Part shown: in pieces, positions 63,310 through 64,000 of the stretch
Position numbering within the stretch: the first letter of the stretch is position 1
Layout of the letters: each line of letters starts with the position of its first letter
Origin: Hirsutella rhossiliensis
Lineage: Eukaryota; Ascomycota; Sordariomycetes; Hypocreales; Ophiocordycipitaceae
DNA: 64,000 nt
Assembly (NCBI RefSeq): GCF_020360975.1
Contig: NW_025408685.1
Coordinates: forward strand, 434,001 to 498,000
Reading direction: 5' to 3'
Translations under genes and position numbers: made by a program
The notes under the pieces: generated by a model
What the model was told of the DNA's origin: nothing
What the model saw: the letters and a program-made list of their open reading frames with translations, nothing else
Database searches by the model: none

Positions 63310-63669
63310 ATTCTCGTTTTGTCTCTAGAGAAATAAACCCAAACTCGCCCGGTAGCCTGATCGGTGATTGTCAGCATGTAGGTACTTCATTCCTTGAAGT
63401 GATAGCTCAACTGGCCCCCAAAGATCTATATGGACTCTCTCTAGCTTTTCTGTCACCGCAGACATTGGCTCCCTTGAGACCTTTCTTGTCATTTTGGCCT
63501 CGGTGCAGCTTGAGCAGAATGACGGGCAGAATGAGTTGTCTCCGAGATCATCCATTACGGCGTTCAGTTTGCCCTCCATATGCTTTCCAGGGTGTCCCAT
63601 GTTGCACTGTTACACTGGCACATCAATATCTACAAGCCTCATCAACCTTTCTTTTGGGAGCCAATAACG
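63310..63669 (-). pseudogene. Copia V pre-integrase and integrase start
   Basis: Minus-strand frame MGHPGKHMEGKLNAVMDD, NSFCPSFCSSCTEAKMTRK (CxxC of the zinc motif), LERVHIDLWGPVELSLQG (first Asp of the core) and, after a small shift, VWVYFSRDKTRI up to the pogo III TA. Upstream LPKERLMRLVDIDVPV is the preceding segment. It breaks off near 63670. Confidence 0.82.
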
Positions 63670-64000
63670 TAATCCACCCCCTTCCCGGTCAGACCCCCTA
63701 CTCGGTCAAAAATTCTCCACCGACAAGGCCCGTCCGTACCTTACGGCGAGACAAACTGAGCACAATACCACGACATATTTACTCCAAGAGACAAGTAACT
63801 CGATTTACGACTATCTATTACACGTACGGGCAGTGTGTTCAAAAGACCTGCATTTACTACACCGTGGTGGTGCACGCTGTCTTGGGACACTTGGCTCCTC
63901 TTCTATCTGTCGTTGGGCCCTCCTCTTCTTCCCGCTGTCGCTTGGCCCGCTCATCTTCCTTTGCTCTCTGTTTCTTGACCCGCTCCTCTTCCTTTTCTCG
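63670..64000 (-). mobile_element. Probable left end of a fourth pogo-like element
   Basis: From TA at 63670-63671 the sequence ATCCACCCCCTTCCCGGTCA then CTACTCGGTCA and AAAAATTCTCCACC mirrors the layout of the pogo III end (two CGGTA-type subrepeats, then AAAAATTCTCCACC). A transposase-like C-terminus follows at 63857. The other end is outside the window, so the TIR cannot be verified. Confidence 0.5.
63857..64000 (-). CDS. Partial C-terminus, probably pogo-like transposase
   Basis: The minus-strand frame enters from beyond the window and ends at TAG (63857-63859). It reads EKEEERVKKQRAKEDERAKR, QREEEEGPTTDRRG and CPKTACTTTV. Such charged Lys/Glu/Arg coiled tails close many fungal pogo-like transposases. 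The family assignment comes from composition and the TIR-like context, with no catalytic motif in view. Confidence 0.45.
   Translation of the reverse strand, partial: REKEEERVKKQRAKEDERAKRQREEEEGPTTDRRGAKCPKTACTTTV

Larger units (their letters stand above)
31224..64000 (-). mobile_element. Ty1/copia element V (outer host of the nest)
   Basis: The 3' LTR is at 31224-31365. RNase H, RT and the end of integrase lie at 31415-34073. Integrase continues at 61095-61123 and, after pogo III, at 63310-63670. Removing copia Y (with one CAACT copy) and pogo III (with one TA) restores one integrase frame: SRDKTRI joins TDKIKAWVVVSEAE and then EYGKSEKVKAMRFDRGKEF. The 5' LTR and gag lie beyond the right edge. 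V is inserted in a MULE at 31223. Several frameshifts are present. Confidence 0.88.

Overview
The window is about 64 kb of a filamentous ascomycete (Pezizomycotina) genome in a transposon-rich, gene-poor region. The lineage is inferred from short introns (53 to 83 nt, GTAAGT or GTGAGT donors, CTAAC-type branch sites, CAG/TAG acceptors), from Fot1/pogo DDE elements, hAT, MULE, Helitron and Crypton-like relics, chromodomain Ty3/gypsy elements, and relics of typical ascomycete genes (a bZIP factor and a kinetochore Fta2-like protein). No intact conserved host gene, tRNA, rRNA or CRISPR array was seen. A dispensable, subtelomeric or pericentromeric location fits but is inference.

Region 1-9600 holds old broken material: a Crypton-type Ndc10/GCR1_C relic, an Fta2-like pseudogene, a frameshifted bZIP gene, a diverged segmental duplication (about 3000-3560 and 6510-7340) of which one copy received a solo LTR, and a few unrecognised ORFs. 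Region 9700-21280 is a DNA-transposon graveyard: Helitron pieces in opposite orientations around a truncated pogo element, one apparently intact pogo element with 90-bp terminal inverted repeats (12513-14448), an intron-bearing hAT pseudogene, MULE pieces and two arrays of a TTCGATTCGA palindrome.

Region 21281-28983 is a minus-strand chromodomain Ty3/gypsy element (A) with two LTRs. Region 28984-31223 holds two MULE N-terminal fragments; the second is cut by an LTR.

Region 31224-64000 is a stack of nested insertions that can be unpacked from target-site duplications (TSDs). Copia V (minus, from 31224 past the right edge) contains copia Y (34074-61094, minus, TSD CAACT). Y contains copia X1 (34855-40019, plus, TSD TGTGT), gypsy Z (40356-52230, plus, TSD GGATC) and copia X2 (54585-58875, plus, TSD GTTCG). 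Z contains copia W (44628-50724, plus, TSD CTATA). V also contains pogo III (61124-63307, TA) and probably the end of a fourth pogo-like element at the right edge. At the Y-in-V, X1-in-Y, Z-in-Y, X2-in-Y, W-in-Z and pogo III-in-V boundaries the host reading frame resumes exactly when insert and one TSD are set aside.

Most element ORFs carry single-base indels, yet LTR pairs are nearly identical. This points either to homopolymer errors in a long-read assembly or to recent mobilisation of defective copies by partners in trans. Unusual features are non-canonical LTR ends in X (TG...TA) and Y (TG...GA), half initiator-tRNA primer sites in X and Y, a self-complementary primer site in Z, a QTDD reverse-transcriptase motif with an AT-hook in W, and a minisatellite inside the LTR of A.
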